64,000 nt of DNA, taken from the NCBI RefSeq assembly GCF_001767295.1, contig NZ_CP014944.1:992001-1056000 (forward strand). The letters are read 5' to 3'. Made by a program: the position numbers and the translations under genes. The notes below the pieces were generated by a model. It had not been told where the DNA came from, did not search any database, and saw only the letters and a program-made list of their open reading frames with translations. This document shows positions 10,351 to 19,710 of this stretch, in pieces (position 1 is the first letter of the stretch; every line of letters starts with the position of its first letter). The DNA comes from Colwellia sp. PAMC 20917. Lineage in GTDB: Bacteria; Pseudomonadota; Gammaproteobacteria; Enterobacterales; Alteromonadaceae.

Positions 10351-11603
10351 CCACCCATAATAACCACAAATAATAAAGATAAGCCATTGCTTATCTTTTT
10401 AGCTTATGAGATTACCTATTGATAAGGTCAAGCGAGTTTATATGGTCATTTATCGCAACTACTTTCTTAAAACATCAAATGATAGCCAAATTAAACCCAC
10501 CACTTTGAAATAGTAGTAAGGTTTCGTCTTATTCATCAAGAGCGTTATGCGCTATTCAAACAGGCCTGAGCATTCGCTATACCATGTGTTCGCTGTAAAC
10601 CAACATGCTCACTAAATTCACATAAATGCTCAGCAGTACCGACAGCGCCTGTGAAGATAGTTTCAAAATCCGTCGTAAGCTTTAGCCAACTTTCATCATT
10701 GATGTGTAACCTCGCGAGAATATTTACCGTCGTCGTGTCGATGGCGCCACGTTTATCACGCAGGAGGCGTCCTGTTTCATCAACCAGTGTTAAGTAATCG
10801 GCTAAGCTAAAATAAATACCCGCGCCAGTTGATTTTTGATGGGGTTCATTACCTGTAAAAGGTAATAAACAGGTCGGTTGCTCACCGGTTATAGCCGCTT
10901 TAATGCGTCGTTGAATACTGGTGAAGTCAGACTGCTCTGGGGTAACCGCAATACCTGCTCGTATAGGGTTTAAATCAACATATGCCATACACGACAGTAA
11001 CGCCCCTTCATCAAGCAGTGCTTGTGATTTAAAGCGCCCTTCCCAAAAATGTCCAGTACATTGGTCTTCTCGGTTAGCTTGTCGGGCTATCGGCTCGTTC
11101 AATGAGCGCATAAACCAACTGATATCAATTAAACGCTGCTTATATATCTCAGCCGTACTTTCAACCGTCGCTAATTGACACTTATCAAGCGGTTGTTTGT
11201 TCGAATATTTTTGAGTTAATAATGTCCCTTTGAATAATTGATGCCAACGTTGCAATACCTCATCGGTTGACCAGCTCTCTATTGGCTCACTATCAACATA
11301 CAAGACAATATGTAAATGATTATGCATGACAGCATAGGCACAGATATCTATCGAAAATACCTGAGATAATGTAAATAATCGTTTTTCAATCCATCTGCGT
11401 CGATGCTCGAAACTGACACCCGTCTCCTTATCTACGCCACACAAAAAAGCCTTGCGTACCGTGCGACTGCAAATGTGATAATAAGGTGTATCCAATAAAC
11501 TAATTTGTTGTGAACGAGGCTTAGGCATAACAATCACCTGACTGAATAAAGGTAACTTAAGTCTAGTTTATTGAACGAAAACTGCATGTGTTATTATGGG
11601 TGG
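10351..11603 (-). mobile_element. REP-associated tyrosine transposase unit, copy A
   Basis: A transposase gene bordered by inverted copies of a 13-bp sequence, CCACCCATAATAA (10351-10363) and TTATTATGGGTGG (11591-11603). This matches the organisation of RAYT genes flanked by their REP sequences, which are usually domesticated and non-mobile. A second, degenerate right-hand border follows at about 11647-11660. Confidence 0.65.
10545..11528 (-). CDS. REP-associated tyrosine transposase (Y1/HUH family), copy A
   Basis: A 327-residue single-strand transposase of the IS200/IS605-related RAYT group. The HUH metal motif is seen in HNHLHIVL. The C-terminal block WEGRFKS followed by YVDLNPIRAG is the typical RAYT signature. 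The N-terminal PYYHICSRTVRKAFLCG is also family-typical. The ATG at 11528 is preferred over the in-frame GTG at 11537 because AGGTGA lies about 8 bp upstream of the ATG. It is nearly identical to the protein at 22718-23701. It probably acts on the REP-like border sequences rather than moving itself. Confidence 0.88.
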   Translation of the reverse strand: MPKPRSQQISLLDTPYYHICSRTVRKAFLCGVDKETGVSFEHRRRWIEKRLFTLSQVFSIDICAYAVMHNHLHIVLYVDSEPIESWSTDEVLQRWHQLFKGTLLTQKYSNKQPLDKCQLATVESTAEIYKQRLIDISWFMRSLNEPIARQANREDQCTGHFWEGRFKSQALLDEGALLSCMAYVDLNPIRAGIAVTPEQSDFTSIQRRIKAAITGEQPTCLLPFTGNEPHQKSTGAGIYFSLADYLTLVDETGRLLRDKRGAIDTTTVNILARLHINDESWLKLTTDFETIFTGAVGTAEHLCEFSEHVGLQRTHGIANAQACLNSA

Positions 11604-11667
11604 CCTATTAAGAAGGAGGAAGCGTCTCGAACAAAAACTGTACAAGTTGTTATGGGGGGCTATTAAG
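11574..11667. repeat. imperfect tandem repeat of about 53 bp carrying the REP border
   Basis: GAACGAAAACTGCATGTG followed by TTATTATGGGTGGCCTATTAAG is repeated as GAACAAAAACTGTACAAG followed by TTGTTATGGGGGGCTATTAAG. The same arrangement occurs in copy B near 23747-23838. Confidence 0.65.
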
Positions 11668-11810
11668 AGATTTTGTGATTATTTGGTCAGTGAACGCTAT
11701 TCGAAAAAGCAGACATTTAAATGTTTCGTCTTGCACAGCAGCAAACCAGTCAGAGGGAAAACAGATACCCTAACTGGCATTTACAGTAACCAATAGTAAT
11801 GCATTTTGGG

Positions 11811-12440
11811 CTATTTTACTTCAATTAACACTTCGTTGTGGCGAAGCCATGGGATAGTGAAAGGACCATTGTAGGCTGCGTTAATAGGCTCGCTAACTGC
11901 GGTATAGCCGTTTTTCGCAATCCAGTTATTAAGGATTTGGGTTTGTGTTTCAACATTACTATCACTGAGTAGCCCGCTGAACTTTATCACCACGACTTTG
12001 TAATCCTTTACTTCTGTTATCCATACGTCTGGATTGGTTGGCTTAGGGGTACTTTGTATTGTAAAGTCGGCAGGCATTACAAATGACATTACTTGTTGTT
12101 CTGATCGCTCTTTCATAAACACCGGAGCGGTCATAGTGATTTTGGTCCCCTTAGATACTGCCTCTGATTCATCCATCAGTACAGGTGCTGTCATGGCTAT
12201 TTCTGTGGAGCCTTCATTCTCACCAGTAATATATCTGAACAGATTCCTGAAAGCACCGTTCATTCCGTCGGCTGACATGTCGGAGGACACTAGCACTAAC
12301 GATTCATAGTTACGCACTTCAATTTTCTGTACCTGATCAGATTTCAATAGTGTATAAGGCGCGTTTTCAACTCCACTTTCTCCAAACACGGAGCAACCGG
12401 CCAAAATAAGTGGAACAAGAAGTGTGAAAAGTAATTTCAT
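11811..12440 (-). CDS. SOUL-family haem-binding lipoprotein, copy A
   Basis: A 209-residue protein. The N-terminus has lipobox LAGC (Cys15), so it is likely membrane-anchored. The body is a SOUL haem-binding domain: PYTLLKSDQVQKIEVRNYE, two EIAMTAPV/KITMTAPV segments, and a C-terminal YNGPFTIPWLRHNEVLIEV. The family is known for haem or tetrapyrrole binding; its bacterial role is poorly defined. AAGGAAA precedes the ATG. The near-identical copy at 23977-24606 differs at roughly ten residues. It lies between the transposase and the right end of the Tn7-like element, so it is transposon cargo by position. Confidence 0.88.
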   Translation of the reverse strand: MKLLFTLLVPLILAGCSVFGESGVENAPYTLLKSDQVQKIEVRNYESLVLVSSDMSADGMNGAFRNLFRYITGENEGSTEIAMTAPVLMDESEAVSKGTKITMTAPVFMKERSEQQVMSFVMPADFTIQSTPKPTNPDVWITEVKDYKVVVIKFSGLLSDSNVETQTQILNNWIAKNGYTAVSEPINAAYNGPFTIPWLRHNEVLIEVK

Positions 12441-12633
12441 AGAATTTCCTTGAGGTCTTATAAAACAGTGTTTCTCACTGTTTTAATTTTTTATTTAGAC
12501 TAGATACGTAAAACTGGGAAATTAGTTCAATTCAACATTAAATTTTATCTTCAATAAAACCTTTTGGTTACCGTTGATTAGAGCTGAATTACAAGAAAGC
12601 CGATATCGGCTCTCTTTTCTAACCGTAATAAGT

Positions 12634-12665
12634 AAAAAGGCGAATCATTGCTGATTCGCCTTTTT
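12634..12665. terminator. terminator inside right end, copy A
   Basis: A near-perfect hairpin AAAAAGGCGAATCA / TGATTCGCCTTTTT, duplicated at 24801-24832. It works in either direction and isolates the SOUL gene from transcription entering through the right end. Confidence 0.8.
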
Positions 12666-12670
12666 AAATT

Positions 12671-12715
12671 TCACAAACTTAATTAAACTTTCACAAACTT
12701 AATTAACAGATGACA
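12671..12715. mobile_element. Tn7-like right end of the left-hand element (element A)
   Basis: Two 20-bp-spaced copies of TCACAAACTTAATTAA (12671-12686 and 12691-12706) lead to the tip CAGATGACA. Read inward from the tip this is TGTCATCTGT, then TAATTAAGTTTGTGA. Closely packed sites at one end are typical of Tn7 right ends. The assignment rests on pattern, not on a matched reference. Confidence 0.65.
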
Positions 12716-12720
12716 ACAAA
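12716..12720. repeat. putative 5-bp target-site duplication (ACAAA)
   Basis: It separates the right-end tip (12715) from the left-end tip (12721). The matching 5 bp beyond the other right end (24901-24905) is TCAAA, 4 of 5 identical. Tn7-like elements duplicate 5 bp. Confidence 0.5.
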
Positions 12721-12885
12721 TGACAACAAGTAATTAAAATTGTGACTAGGCAGTTCTCTTTTTCATATACTTAGCTCAGTACAAAAATGAATTAAGTTTG
12801 TGACTAAACTAACTTTTACTCAATTTTAGTAAACCAACATTAGTAATTAAATTTGTGACTGAAAATTAGAGTTCAAGTTTTGACT
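12721..12885. mobile_element. Tn7-like left end of element B with spaced TnsB-type sites
   Basis: The tip TGACAACAAG is followed by TAATTAAAATTGTGAC (12731-12746), GAATTAAGTTTGTGAC (12789-12804), TAATTAAATTTGTGAC (12844-12859) and a degenerate fourth copy (12869-12885). The tip plus first site aligns without gaps to the inverted right end (TGTCATCTGT then TAATTAAGTTTGTGA). Widely spaced sites at one end and packed sites at the other is the Tn7 pattern. Confidence 0.7.
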
Positions 12886-13475
12886 CTATTTAGCTCTTTA
12901 ACCATATTGATAATACCTAATCATTGATGATGCCCTATCAATTTCAAATGTACATAAAGTAACTGAAACGCCATTTTAGTTTTTGGCTAAAAGCTTTTAC
13001 TTAGTACAAATACTCTAAGGTGCTAACGCCCCCATTGTGAGATAGAAACTAACCATCACTTTCCACATTGAAGACCTATTTTATAGGTCAAAATCACCTA
13101 CTCTAATGTTCACTTAGATACGATAGCGGACATTAATGAATTCAAGAGTAAAGACTCCTCCGTGCGCTAAGTGGAATAAAAATGTTGAAATTGTTTGTGT
13201 TTGTCGAGGTCAACTGAGCATCAGTTAGTTGACCTCGACAAGTCAACAGTGGAATTAAAAATAATTTAAAAAACGCCACATGGCTTTATATGTAGTTTAA
13301 TTGTCTCGTTAAGCAAGGTTGTTTTGTATGTAAGTTAATCTCGTGTGCTTTGATTGTTAATAACCTATTAAATAACGAATTAGTTAGTGAATATGACTTT
13401 TTATTAGATAAATACTATATTATAATTCACTAATTTAATGATAGCTAAATTAGCAAACCCTAATAAAGGAATGTG
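12886..13475. other. intergenic inside element B, with inverted repeat
   Basis: 590 bp between the left-end sites and the chemoreceptor gene. No gene is apparent. It contains the 15-bp inverted repeat at 13201-13241, listed separately, and the AAAGGA box of the next gene. Confidence 0.5.
13201..13241. repeat. perfect 15-bp inverted repeat
   Basis: TTGTCGAGGTCAACT (13201-13215) and AGTTGACCTCGACAA (13227-13241) surround an 11-bp loop. There is no T-run afterwards, so a terminator is unlikely. It could be a regulator site or the scar of a small element. Confidence 0.75.
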
Positions 13476-15014
13476 ATGAGTCACACCTCAAATAACGAAC
13501 AAGTTTTCTCGGAAACTCAGCAATTAGTTTCTCTTACCGATCTCGATGGTAGAATAACTTACGCGAATAAGGCGTTCTGTGAAATTGCCGGATACTCTCT
13601 TGATGAACTCGTTGGACAACATCACAATATAGTGCGACATCCATCAATGCCTAAAGCTGCTTTTGCTGATTTATGGAGTAAACTTAAACAAGATAACTCT
13701 TGGCGAGGCATGGTTAAAAATCGTTGTAAAAATGGTGATTACTATTGGGTCGATGCCTACGTAACCCCCGTCTATGAAAATGGAAAAGTTATTGGCTATC
13801 AGTCCGTTAGAACATTGCCGAGTCACGAGCAAAAACAAAACGCTCAACAGCTATACGATACCCTGAACAATGGGCGTTCAGTCTCAGGTTTAGAGACTAA
13901 CGTTAACCTGAGAAGGTTATTTGCTATTGTTCTCATTACTCTGGCATCTTTTGGTGTTTGGGCATATACAAGTTCAATCGTTCCATCTATCATGTTGCTA
14001 ATTTTTATCGCTTTGCTTTCTCTGGTTTTTTCACCCGAACTGTTCACCTTTCCAAATTATGTCACGACCACGAAAAAACTATTTGATAGTCCGTCACGTC
14101 TAATTTTCTCGGGAAAGGGAGCATTGGGTATTATCGCTTACCCTCTCGAATTATATAAAGCTCGGATAAGAACAATACTAGGACGAAGTCATGATTCCGG
14201 ACAGGAACTGGTAAGGCTTGCTACTAAATTACAGAGCGCTTCAATAGAAATGCTCGAAAGTATAGAAGAAGAGAACTCACATCTTGCACAATTTGCAACC
14301 GCGATCACTGAAATGAGTGCGACGATTGCTGAAGTCAGTTTAAATACCAATCAGACACATGACAAAGTTTTAATCGTACAAAACGAATGTCGGGAAAATA
14401 TCAATGTTATCGAAATCAGCCAAAACAAAATTAATTGTTTGGCGGATGATGTTGAAAAAGCTGCCAGTAATGCGCTTGAATTGGTAACCGATGTCAATAA
14501 AATTTCAACGATCATGTCTGAAATTCAGGGAATCGCGGATCAAACAAATTTACTTGCCTTAAATGCTGCAATTGAAGCGGCAAGAGCGGGTGAACAGGGT
14601 CGAGGTTTTGCTGTTGTTGCCGATGAAGTAAGAACTCTTGCGAGTAGGACTCAGGGAGCAACAGTTCAGATCCAAAGCTCAGTAACGGAATTACAAAAAA
14701 CGTTAGAAAATTGGAGTCAGGTGATGCTTGCTAGTAAAGCTAATGCCGAAGAATGCTCTGAAGATAGCACTAAAATAAAACAAGCCATGGAAAATATTAT
14801 TGACAATGTTAATGATGTTAGCGATATGACAGCTCAAATTGCAACGGCGGCTGAAGAGCAAAGTGTTGTTGCCAATCAAATAACGCATAGTGTTCATACC
14901 ATAGATGATCTTTCTAAGAAAAACACCATACTTGCTTCGCAAGTTAATAACTATGGAATAGCCGTAAATAAAAGTGCTGAAGACATAGGAAAACTAAGTA
15001 CAACCTTTAAATAA
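13476..15014 (+). CDS. PAS-domain methyl-accepting chemotaxis protein (Aer-like)
   Basis: 512 residues from the ATG at 13476, preferred over GTG 13473 because AAAGGA lies 5 bp upstream of it. The order is: PAS domain of the Aer type (about 15-115, with [15 protein letters not shown] and [13 protein letters not shown]), two hydrophobic segments (about 148-190), then a cytoplasmic signalling module. The hairpin tip is [20 protein letters not shown] followed by [14 protein letters not shown] (about 355-390). There is no periplasmic domain, so it likely senses redox or energy state through a PAS cofactor, as Aer does. No C-terminal CheR/CheB tether pentapeptide is seen. The next gene, 15 bp downstream, carries a closely related PAS domain, so they probably work together. 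Confidence 0.9.
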   Translation: MSHTSNNEQVFSETQQLVSLTDLDGRITYANKAFCEIAGYSLDELVGQHHNIVRHPSMPKAAFADLWSKLKQDNSWRGMVKNRCKNGDYYWVDAYVTPVYENGKVIGYQSVRTLPSHEQKQNAQQLYDTLNNGRSVSGLETNVNLRRLFAIVLITLASFGVWAYTSSIVPSIMLLIFIALLSLVFSPELFTFPNYVTTTKKLFDSPSRLIFSGKGALGIIAYPLELYKARIRTILGRSHDSGQELVRLATKLQSASIEMLESIEEENSHLAQFATAITEMSATIAEVSLNTNQTHDKVLIVQNECRENINVIEISQNKINCLADDVEKAASNALELVTDVNKISTIMSEIQGIADQTNLLALNAAIEAARAGEQGRGFAVVADEVRTLASRTQGATVQIQSSVTELQKTLENWSQVMLASKANAEECSEDSTKIKQAMENIIDNVNDVSDMTAQIATAAEEQSVVANQITHSVHTIDDLSKKNTILASQVNNYGIAVNKSAEDIGKLSTTFK

Positions 15015-15029
15015 GAAACCCTTACACTT

Positions 15030-16580
15030 ATGATAATTGAACTCATCAAGGCTACAGCTCTACTAATGTCACTTTGTTTATTACAAAGCTTTACCGTTCG
15101 TTTTATAAAAAAAAATGGACTTATAAAACAAGTAGTGTCAGGGGGGATTTTTGGAGGGATTTGCATTATAGGCATGATGCTGCCAATTGAAATTAACCCA
15201 GGAGTCATTTTTGACCCCCGTACGGTAGTCCTGAGTATGGCGGGCTTATTCGGTGGCCCAGTCGTTTCAGTTATTGCTGCTGCCCTTACAGGTGGCTATC
15301 GGTTATTTCTTGGTGGTGGGGGCGTTTATGTTGGTGTTGCAGTCGTTATCGCATCTACCTGCCTTGGTTTAGGTTATCGTTATTGTGTTCATAAAGGCTT
15401 GATGAAAGTTAACATCATACAGCTCCTGTTATTTGGCCTTTTGGTGCACGTTGTCGAAGTACTATTTATTACTCAGCTACCAGCAGATGTTGTTGTGGGG
15501 TTAGTGTCATTGATTGCTTTTCCGCTCATTTTTGTTTTTACACCCGCTACAGCATTCCTAGGCATGCTTTTAAAAGACGTTGAAGACCGTATTAATACAG
15601 AGCAGGCATTAAGTAAAACACTCGATGATTTTGATAGGAATGTTATTTTTTCAAAAACAGATTTAACAGGAAAAATAACGCATGCTAGCAAAGCATTTTG
15701 TGAAATAAGTGGTTTCGAATTGAATGAGTTGGTGGGACAATCACATAGTATCGTAAGGCATCCAGATACGCCTTCATCAGTATTTGAAAACTTATGGAAA
15801 ACAATACAGCAAAAAAAGAGTATCCACATTGTATTGAAAAATAAAAAGAAATGTGGGGGACATTATTGGGTAGAGTCCCAAATAGAACCTGAATTCGATT
15901 CTGATGGAAAGCATATTGGATATATAGGCACAAGATTCGATATTACAGATAGAAAAGAAATCGAACAACTCCACGAAGAAATAGAAGAAACTCAGCGTGA
16001 AGTTATTTTCAGGATGGGGGAAATTGGTGAAACTCGTAGCAAAGAGACAGGTAATCACGTAAGAAGGGTTGCTGAGTATTCAAAGTTGTTGGCTCTTTAT
16101 TCTGGTTTAGGTGAAGATGAAGCAGAGCTTATCAAACAGGCGAGTCCAATGCATGATATTGGAAAAGTAGGCATACCCGATGCTATCTTAAATAAGCCAG
16201 GTAAACTTGATGCTGAAGAATGGATAATCATGCAAACACATGCGCAGATTGGTCGTGATATGCTAATGGACTCATCAAGACCACTTCTAAAAGCGGCAGC
16301 TATCGTAGCTTATGAACATCATGAGAAGTATGATGGTAGTGGCTACCCGCAAGGTCTTAGTGGCGAAAGTATACATATATACGGGCGTATAACGGCATTG
16401 GCCGATGTGTTTGATGCTCTTGGTAGCGAACGTTGCTATAAAAAAGCATGGGATGAAGAAAAAATATTCAACCTATTTAAAGATGAGAAAGGAAAGCACT
16501 TCGATCCCAAGTTAATTGATATATTTTTTGATAATCTAGATGAGTTTTTAGCTATTAGGGATAAATTTAATGATAGCTAA
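15030..16580 (+). CDS. 5TM-PAS-HD-GYP cyclic-di-GMP phosphodiesterase
   Basis: 516 residues. The N-terminal membrane domain (about 1-182) is the 5TM-5TMR type, with NPGVIFDPRTVVLSMAGLFG and the AALTGGYRLFLGGGG segment. A PAS domain follows (about 200-308; LVGQSHSIVRHPDTP), strongly resembling the PAS of the chemoreceptor before it. The C-terminal HD-GYP domain (about 325-510) has H375-D376 and HHEKYDGSGYP at 430-440, all key residues intact, so it should hydrolyse cyclic-di-GMP. Start: ATG at 15030 with no strong ribosome-binding site, so translation may be coupled to the gene upstream. By position it is cargo of element B. Confidence 0.9.
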   Translation: MIIELIKATALLMSLCLLQSFTVRFIKKNGLIKQVVSGGIFGGICIIGMMLPIEINPGVIFDPRTVVLSMAGLFGGPVVSVIAAALTGGYRLFLGGGGVYVGVAVVIASTCLGLGYRYCVHKGLMKVNIIQLLLFGLLVHVVEVLFITQLPADVVVGLVSLIAFPLIFVFTPATAFLGMLLKDVEDRINTEQALSKTLDDFDRNVIFSKTDLTGKITHASKAFCEISGFELNELVGQSHSIVRHPDTPSSVFENLWKTIQQKKSIHIVLKNKKKCGGHYWVESQIEPEFDSDGKHIGYIGTRFDITDRKEIEQLHEEIEETQREVIFRMGEIGETRSKETGNHVRRVAEYSKLLALYSGLGEDEAELIKQASPMHDIGKVGIPDAILNKPGKLDAEEWIIMQTHAQIGRDMLMDSSRPLLKAAAIVAYEHHEKYDGSGYPQGLSGESIHIYGRITALADVFDALGSERCYKKAWDEEKIFNLFKDEKGKHFDPKLIDIFFDNLDEFLAIRDKFNDS

Positions 16581-17190
16581 CCAGCAGAGCTTGCTGTATG
16601 ACTCTGAATGGCTATAACGTACCTGCTCACTTTCATCCAAACTGAACTAGCACCCTCCCATCATTTAAACTAATGCAGCTAAATGAGTGCTATATCCGAT
16701 AAAGTTGTCGCGAGATGTTAAAGATTAATAATGGTTCTATAGTGATTTTAGCGTTTTAATTTATTACGAACAGGTCAACTATTACAGCGTTCAACGGAAG
16801 TATTATTGTCGCTGTGTAACTTTTTAAGTTAGCGCCCAGTTTAATGACGAATGACCGTTTTGTGGCTTAGTTGTCTGCCATGGTAAAGGTAAACCTAGGC
16901 CTTCTAAACACTGCAAACAGATAAAAAATCTATTGATGGTAATGTCCGCTTAATTTGTGTTTGAATCAAGAATTAGGTTCAAGTAGTGCTAAAAACTTAC
17001 CTGTTTGACCCAAGAAACCTTTATTAATTTGGTTTAGCATGCATTACTAGTAGGTAAATATTCAGAAACACAGCAATATTTTATATGTGAGAATAATATT
17101 CTTGAAAAAACTATCAGATAATAAATTCAAATTCATTTATTATCATGAAGCAACTATGCTTTTAAAATGGAAGAATTCCCTAATTAACGT
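16581..17190. other. intergenic, no gene seen
   Basis: 610 bp between two signalling genes. All frames are short and broken, and no RNA gene or terminator with a T-run was recognised. It is presumably promoter DNA plus remnant sequence. Confidence 0.45.
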
Positions 17191-18684
17191 ATGAAAATAA
17201 ATACCCAAACAATTTTTCTTGTTGAACATGTAGCCGAGTGGAATGATGCCATCTTATCGATTTTGCATGAATTGAAGTTTGAAAATATTCAAATATTCAA
17301 TAGTTCTCATACTGCATTTGATGCTTTTGTTAAGAAACAACCAGATTTAATTATCTGCGATTGGTATACAGGTAAAAGTAACTCTCTGGAGTTTCTCAAA
17401 AAGGTAAGAAACCATAGTGTTGCACCTGATACTCCATTTATAATGGTGTCAGGTATCATAGAGCAAATTATGATTAAACAAGCTGTTGCAATTGGTGTTA
17501 ACGAATATATTGTAAAGCCATTTAATACTAAAATTTTTAAAGATAAAATTGATCATGCCCTGAAGTTTGGACGACTAGGTAAAACTAAAAAAGCTAAGAG
17601 TGAATATTTTAAGACCAAAATAGCAGTATGTAATCAAAAAGGAAGCATATTACGGGTTATTAAAGATAGCTTTGAAAACTATCAATATGAAGTATTTCAA
17701 GATTTGAAGACAACTATCGAACAAGCCAAAACGGACAAGTTCCTTGATATATTAATCATCGATGAACATACTATTTATACTCACAGAGAAACACATAAAT
17801 CACTTTTAAAATTAATAGCTACAGGGCAAATTGAAGTAGTAATAATCAGAAATATTGATATAAACAAAGAAGTCTACAGCACATTAAAAGCTATTGGCTT
17901 TAAACATTTTGTATATCCATATATAGATTCACAAGATATCAAGACGAAAGTAGACTTATTGATAGAACTGAAAAAAGCGTTATTACAAACAAAAGATACC
18001 GTTAAACAAGCAACAGTTGAAAAAGATAATGAATTACAGCAACAATTATTACAATCTATTAAGCTTGAATCCAATAATATAGGTAAGCTTGGAGAAAAAA
18101 TCATTTCCTCATCAAAAAAATCCAGTTTTATTAATCAGTTAGCTCAAGAAATCAGTGATAATAGCAAAAGCATAAATTCTATTACTGAAGCAATAGCATC
18201 GACTGCTATGAGCATAAAGGAATTACAACAGAGTTCTAAAGAAAAAATATCAATTTCTGATCTTTTTAATAACACCAATAAAGTTTTTGCTCACTCATTA
18301 AAGCAGAGGAAACTAACGATTAACTTTTCTTCACGAGAATGTAAGTACTTAAAAGCAAACCCAACCCTATTTTCTAGTTTATTTATGTTTATAATTAAAG
18401 CGTTAATAAAAGACGTCAAGTTTGAAAGTACGTTGTATATTAGTGTCAGTGAAGAAAATAATAATCAATTTATTGAGATGGAAATAGTAGTCAGCATGAC
18501 TGGTTATCCTCACTTAGAAGATATAATGGAACGTGTTTGGTTTAACAAAGATGGGGAAATACAGTTTGAATTAAAAAATACAATCAAGGAATTATCCGAC
18601 TCTCAGTTAACAAAATATGAGTTTCGTTTTGATCAAAGAAATGGTTTGTTTACCGCTGTACTCATTGTTCCCAAAGACACTTAG
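17191..18684 (+). CDS. response-regulator-like protein with two receiver-type domains
   Basis: 497 residues. Residues 6-120 form a receiver domain with phospho-acceptor D57 (LIICDWYTG), S87 and K109 (YIVKPFN). The N-terminal acidic pair is reduced to a single Glu (LVEHV), so phosphorylation chemistry may be altered. Residues about 140-255 look like a second, degenerate receiver fold (FLDILIIDEHTIYTH). A helical, Gln-rich coil follows (260-330). The last 120 residues are placed like a kinase ATPase domain, but the N and G boxes are not recognisable. It is 25 bp from the following HD-GYP gene and likely controls it. Function is otherwise unassigned. Confidence 0.75.
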   Translation: MKINTQTIFLVEHVAEWNDAILSILHELKFENIQIFNSSHTAFDAFVKKQPDLIICDWYTGKSNSLEFLKKVRNHSVAPDTPFIMVSGIIEQIMIKQAVAIGVNEYIVKPFNTKIFKDKIDHALKFGRLGKTKKAKSEYFKTKIAVCNQKGSILRVIKDSFENYQYEVFQDLKTTIEQAKTDKFLDILIIDEHTIYTHRETHKSLLKLIATGQIEVVIIRNIDINKEVYSTLKAIGFKHFVYPYIDSQDIKTKVDLLIELKKALLQTKDTVKQATVEKDNELQQQLLQSIKLESNNIGKLGEKIISSSKKSSFINQLAQEISDNSKSINSITEAIASTAMSIKELQQSSKEKISISDLFNNTNKVFAHSLKQRKLTINFSSRECKYLKANPTLFSSLFMFIIKALIKDVKFESTLYISVSEENNNQFIEMEIVVSMTGYPHLEDIMERVWFNKDGEIQFELKNTIKELSDSQLTKYEFRFDQRNGLFTAVLIVPKDT

Positions 18685-18709
18685 GTCTCTAAACTTTCAA
18701 GGTTGAATT

Positions 18710-19327
18710 ATGGAAAACCGTACATTATATCAATTAATTAATACTATAAGCGCTGCAATTGAAGCTAGAGATTTTTATACATCAGTTCACCAGAATAGAG
18801 TTTCAAATATTGCTCGACTAATAGCTCAAGAACTTCAGTTACCTAAAGAGCAAATAGAAAATGTCCGGCTTTCTGGGATTTTACATGATATTGGTAAGTT
18901 AGGAATTCCTACAGCGCTCCTTTCTAAAGCAGGAAAGCTAAGGAAAGAGGAGTTTGAGTTAATAAAGCAGCAATCCGTAATCGGTGAAGAAATCCTAAAA
19001 CATATAGATTTCGCTTTTCCTCTTGCAACTATTGTTCGGCAACATCATGAAAGGATAAATGGATCTGGTTACCCCGATGGTCTATCAGGAAGTGATATAC
19101 TACTAGAGGCTAGGATTATCGCTGTAGCAGACGTTGTTGATTCAATGACCTCATCAAGAGCATATAGAGGAGCATTAGGCTTGTCTGCTGCTATGGATGA
19201 GCTCAATAAGAATAGTGGTATTTTATATGATTCGGAGGTTGTAGATGCCTGCTGCCAACTCTATAAGAACAATAAAATTAACGACTTGCACTCAAATGAT
19301 ATATGGGGAAGCTCCAGAAAGCAGTAG
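18710..19327 (+). CDS. stand-alone HD-GYP domain phosphodiesterase
   Basis: 205 residues, essentially only the HD-GYP domain. H59-D60 lies in ILHDIGKLGIP, HHERINGSGYPDGLSG is at 112-127, and the ARIIAVADVVDSMTS metal region follows. All catalytic residues are present, so cyclic-di-GMP hydrolysis is expected. AAGG lies 7 bp before the ATG. It has no receiver of its own, so the response-regulator-like protein just upstream is the likely input. Second HD-GYP gene in the cargo of element B. Confidence 0.9.
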   Translation: MENRTLYQLINTISAAIEARDFYTSVHQNRVSNIARLIAQELQLPKEQIENVRLSGILHDIGKLGIPTALLSKAGKLRKEEFELIKQQSVIGEEILKHIDFAFPLATIVRQHHERINGSGYPDGLSGSDILLEARIIAVADVVDSMTSSRAYRGALGLSAAMDELNKNSGILYDSEVVDACCQLYKNNKINDLHSNDIWGSSRKQ

Positions 19328-19710
19328 TGATGCACTCTCAGTTGGCAATCAAATTCAATTTTGTGGAAAACGCTCTTCGAATTACGCTAAGAGTTAAAGT
19401 TCATTACTTAAATTCTAACGACTACTTTTAGCTGAAAATTGCCTCACAAAATAACAGAGCATTTCCCTAAGTGCTGAATGGTTTCACAAAAGTTTGGTAT
19501 TTTTTATGTTCAGATTTACCGTAATGCTCGCAAAGTCAAATATCTGCTTATTAGAACAATTTAAAAATAAAGACAACTAACCGTATAGCTGAGATTGGCA
19601 CTGAACGGCCCCACAAACTTTTCTAATGACCGCTTTTGGCTAGGAGCGGAACAAAATGGGGTTAAAGATCCTAAGGCGCTATGTGCCCCGTAGTCATAGG
19701 ACAAAGAAAG
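19328..19710. other. intergenic, convergent, no gene seen
   Basis: 383 bp between the HD-GYP gene (+) and the small gene at 19711 (-). No clear hairpin with a T-run and no coding frame was recognised. Confidence 0.45.

Larger units (their letters stand above)
10347..12715. repeat. segmental duplication, copy A (RAYT, SOUL, right end)
   Basis: This 2369-bp block is repeated in the same orientation at 22520-24900. Similarity begins abruptly at TATGCCACCC, the REP-like border, and ends abruptly at CAGATGACA, the inferred transposon tip. It contains the transposase gene, the SOUL gene, a terminator and the right-end repeats. Copy A lacks one of the roughly 20-bp right-end repeat units present in copy B. 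Confidence 0.9.

Noticed and set aside
12661-12885. Short repeats as a CRISPR array
   Set aside because: Only 2-4 copies, in opposite orientations on the two sides of 12715-12721, with irregular spacing; they fit transposase-binding sites better.
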